Positions 34,984 through 38,232 of a stretch of 38,232 nt of DNA are shown piece by piece; position 1 is the first letter of the stretch, and each line of letters opens with the position of its first letter. Source of the stretch: Helochares maculicollis (taxonomy: Eukaryota > Arthropoda > Insecta > Coleoptera > Hydrophilidae); NCBI GenBank assembly GCA_033557835.1, contig JAWQRO010000479.1:1-38232 (forward strand), in the 5' to 3' direction. The notes beneath the pieces are model-generated. The model saw nothing but the letters and a program-made list of their open reading frames with translations, was not told the origin of the DNA and did not search any database. The translations under genes were made by a program, and so were the position numbers.

Positions 34984-35056
34984 CATGTCAGGTTGACATG
35001 AAAAATTATTTTTAATGACCCAGTTTTTTTTTAATTTAGATTTTCGGGTTGACCCG
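34984..35056. repeat. pair of short palindromes sharing GGTTGAC
   Basis: CATGTCAGGTTGACATG (34984-35000, perfect 7-base arms) and CGGGTTGACCCG (35045-35056, perfect 5-base arms) lie 44 bases apart and share the central GGTTGAC. No hairpin gene or known operator is recognised. Confidence 0.3.
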
Positions 35057-37399
35057 ATATATTTGCATGATTGGAATGTATGGCCACTAAATCCCAGTAT
35101 ATCTCTCTTTAACTCGGATATGTACAGCCGGAATTTCCGATATTTTTCATATTTTATAAACATCACACCGGTTTATACCAGAAATAACGGCCGCATTTTT
35201 CAGTTTAAATTATATGTATGAGAGACATGCATTGGCACTACTGGGATTTGTCATACGGAGATTTAATCATTACAGCAGTGGATCACATAAAATTGGTAGA
35301 GTATTTGATTTCGTTGATGCTTCTGGGATTTTTCTCTTTGAACAAAATTTCTGTTTGGTAAAAGTAAAATGGATTTTTAGCATTTATAGCCATTTTGAAT
35401 GTATATTTTTCACATTGATTTTCTTGGAAATCTTTATTTTTTATGGTTGATTCTACTTATCTCCTTCCTGAATGCATTTGTTTTCCTGTATATATTTTTG
35501 ATGCTTTTAGTTATGGACTTTAATTTTGCATGTTTCGCTAAGATTTAATTGTATCCTCAAACTACATAAAAGTTTGTCGTTACTATGTTTTGCCTTTTAG
35601 TTGAATAAATAAAGCGCCAATATCCATTTCCCAATTAATTTAAAAATATTGCTTAGGCTAACGAAAACCTTCGATGGTCCTACTTACATGCACATGACAC
35701 TGATATAAGATTTTGCCTACAACTTGTATACTTTTATCGTCCCAGTTACAAAACTAAAGCTGTCACATTCCATTTTCTGTTGACAATCTCACTCTTTCTG
35801 TATCGTATGTTCTTTACAAGTAAGCTCAAATCAGTCTTATTCAACGACTCTTTCGAAATGTGAACGGCTATAAATGATTTCTGCTGCTTAGCTATCTATT
35901 TTGTCCGGAGGAAAACAGAGTTCTGAATTAAAAGCGCATCAAATTCAAGGCTCATGGTGAACCTAGTACCTAGAAAATATAGACAAAAGTAGATGTTTGG
36001 GGAACACACGTTATTGCAAAAGATAATCAACCGGTACAGGTAATCATATATACGCCACTGTAAAATCACCAAACGAGAAAATTAAACAAAGCTGAATGAG
36101 GTATTACTTTTGATCTCAACTATGGACAGTGGGGTTGTTTAAATGATAATCTAATGAGAACAGAGCCAATAATTGAATAGAAACAGAAATATTTCTTAGC
36201 ATAATAACGCGCCACACCATTCAACCAAAAATACTGAGAACTGGGTTGTGAGAATTTTCTTTATCCTACCTACTTACTACCTGAAGCAACATCAACCTAT
36301 CATTTTCAACAGCAAACAAATAGTGTAAATATAATTTATGACAAATTTTGCTAACACGCTGTAATTGATAGCAAAATGTAACTGATCACGATAGAAACAG
36401 TTTTAAATAATTTATTGCCAGATTTATATAGTATATTTATAACCTTAAAAAACCAAAAACGTTCCAGTACTTCTACATTTGTCTCAAAATATAAATGGAG
36501 TGGATTATGGAACTCGTTTTCTTCAGCATCTGCTATTTGTCTCATATTATTCTTGTGGGTATTTTTTCGGTTAATTTTTTCTACAAGCGTTCTGTTAAGA
36601 ATGTAGTTCCTCGATCATTGTTTGGAGATACTTTTAACCCTTTTACATAGAGGTATAGTTGCGTTTTCCATCTATTATATTGGTACCACCGTATTTCTTA
36701 GAATATCTACAAATAGTGCAGATATTTCGTAGTTCTCCTGTTTCCATATTTTTTCATGTCGGTTGATATACCTGGTCTCATACTTTTTTTGCTGCTTAAG
36801 TTTTTCATAGTGGTTGCTGCATTTTTTTGAGTTCAACTTTATGTCTTGTTCGTCAGCTTGTCCTGAATGATGTTATTTGGGTTCTTTTGGTAGAACTAAA
36901 TGAAGGAATTTGGCCAAGATCATAGTTCAGACATATGCGCTAATTCGGGGTTTAAAATTACTTGTAGTGGTATTCCATTTTAATCTTTTATTTTTTTAAT
37001 TGTAAGAACCCTAAAATATTAAAAAAGTAGAAATAATACAAGTACTACTTATATACATATTGTCAAATATTAAATCCTGGTAGAATTCTATGTTGACCAT
37101 TTTTAGCAATTTAATCAAACAGAAGTTAAATGCTTCTTACAATTTAATAATTGCTTAGGGTAACACTTGACTCTCACCCTAGTATAAATCTACGATTTCT
37201 CCACTTCACCATCTCTAGGCTCTATTTATTATATTTACATACACGTTCGCACACATACTGTTGAGACGAATATGGTGGTAATTGAGTAAGATCTTCACAA
37301 CATATAGATTTGTCAAAATCTCAAGATCGAATCTTGTCGCAATAATTTCCCAATACGGGAATGCAAAAAAGCCTCAAAATTCCAATTCGTATAAGAGCG

Positions 37400-37850
37400 C
37401 AATATAAGTGTTGAGTAGTCCAAATGAAATTCTCCTCCAGAAAATAAATATAATTGGAGTTCCTTTTCCCCCAAGCATAAATCAAGTGTGTTTTTATGCG
37501 ACGCCGTGCCGTGTCATACCGCTGGAAGGTAAAGCCAACGCGGGCGGATATTTTATTAAACCCAGTTGGGCAACAGATGGAATAGTGTTGGCCATCCAAC
37601 TCCGTGCAAACTTACACAATATCCGTCTATGTGTCCAATGAAATTGACTTTAAAGTTTATTTCCGCATGTCTAAATTAGTTCACGGGGTCGCTTGCGAAC
37701 TTTACCCTTTACCAATTCAACCGGATATTGTCGTGCAACACCGGAATTAGATAACTTTTATTGAAAAGTGCATGGCTTTGCCATATTCAATGGCCATAAC
37801 TCTTCGTGCTGTTACGTTTCAAACTTGCGGATGAATATTCGTTGCTACAT
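37400..37850. promoter_or_regulatory. second candidate intronic regulatory island
   Basis: GC-elevated relative to neighbours, open on both strands for 77-92 codons without recognisable protein. It contains GACTTTAAAG (close to a TCF-type core), AGATAAC (GATA type) and repeated CCGGA/CGGATA words. It may be a conserved non-coding element of the collagen gene. Confidence 0.2.
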
Positions 37851-38232
37851 ATATTCACAATGTTCCTGTGGGGATCTATAGCTTTGCGTTACTTTATTAA
37901 ACTATCTATCATTTCTATTTGAGGTTTTATTCGCCACGTTCTAGTTTGCAGATACACTTTTATGAAAATTTCAATACGCTGAATTGGTGCTTATTCCGTT
38001 GGTTAGTAAGTGCTATGCTTATTTAAAATGAAATTTATGCAAAGCACTTTTGGAAATATACTTGCCACCATTTTACTTAAGGATATTTGTTTGTCAACGA
38101 TACAATTTGTAGTCTCTCTATTTAAGTTTTCTTAGCTTTTCGATATTTACTGCAGTGAAAAATATCTATTGCTGTTTTTTCTTAAGGGTAATGGCATTTT
38201 CTTCTTTTTAGCTGAGTAAAAACCCACAGGCA

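Larger units (their letters stand above)
24131..38232 (+). other. first intron of the transmembrane collagen gene (incomplete)
   Basis: Begins GTAAGG directly after the Gly codon base at 24130 and runs at least 14.1 kb to the window end. I looked for Gly-X-Y coding (GG- and CC-rich short exons after an acceptor) and found none, so exon 2 probably lies beyond the window. Open frames within it (up to 139 codons at 29172-29591, starting at GTG and made largely of hydrophobic residues from T-rich sequence) lack signs of being genes. Islands and repeats inside are listed separately. Confidence 0.6.

Noticed and set aside
34915..35221. Overlapping frames of 83 (minus) and 68 (plus) codons
   Set aside because: Neither shows a motif; the minus frame is Lys-rich from AT-rich sequence.

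Overview
This is an AT-rich window from an animal nuclear genome, almost certainly an insect or closely related arthropod. The evidence is two antigen-5-type CAP (SCP/TAPS) proteins with the insect N-terminal cysteine pattern, fossil mariner and non-LTR retrotransposon copies, a gene start with a large first intron, and very low gene density. I could not place the species. No bacterial features, CRISPR arrays, canonical tRNA genes or rRNA genes were seen.

Layout: (1) 1-3.8 kb is intergenic with no recognisable gene. (2) 3.83-4.20 kb holds a speculative plus-strand mini-gene: TATA box, initiator-like site, 84-codon ORF and AATAAA. (3) 4.18-5.03 kb and 7.35-8.21 kb are two tandem minus-strand, single-exon secreted CAP-domain genes. 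They are clearly paralogues separated by 2.3 kb. (4) 8.6-17.1 kb is a transposon graveyard. It contains a GC-rich inverted-repeat unit, two copies of a dispersed repeat, two decayed tRNA-like SINE heads, a jockey/R1-type reverse-transcriptase fragment, a 926-bp mariner with recognisable inverted termini, and an antisense fragment of a different mariner lineage whose catalytic motif carries a tandem expansion. (5) 17.2-23.2 kb is AT-rich with no gene seen. (6) 23.23-24.13 kb is a GC-richer promoter/leader followed by the first coding exon of a type II transmembrane collagen (MACIT type, resembling vertebrate XIII/XXIII/XXV and the insect 'collagen alpha chain CG42342-like' proteins). It ends at a good splice donor inside a Gly codon. 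(7) From 24.13 kb to the window end is its first intron (at least 14.1 kb), containing a 22-bp minisatellite and a few GC-elevated islands that may be enhancers.

The CAP genes and the collagen are not visibly linked in function. The CAP proteins should be exported through the secretory pathway. The collagen should sit in the plasma membrane with its collagenous part outside, and may be shed by a furin-type protease. Many of the long open frames here (for example antisense to the CAP genes) are chance open frames and are not annotated.
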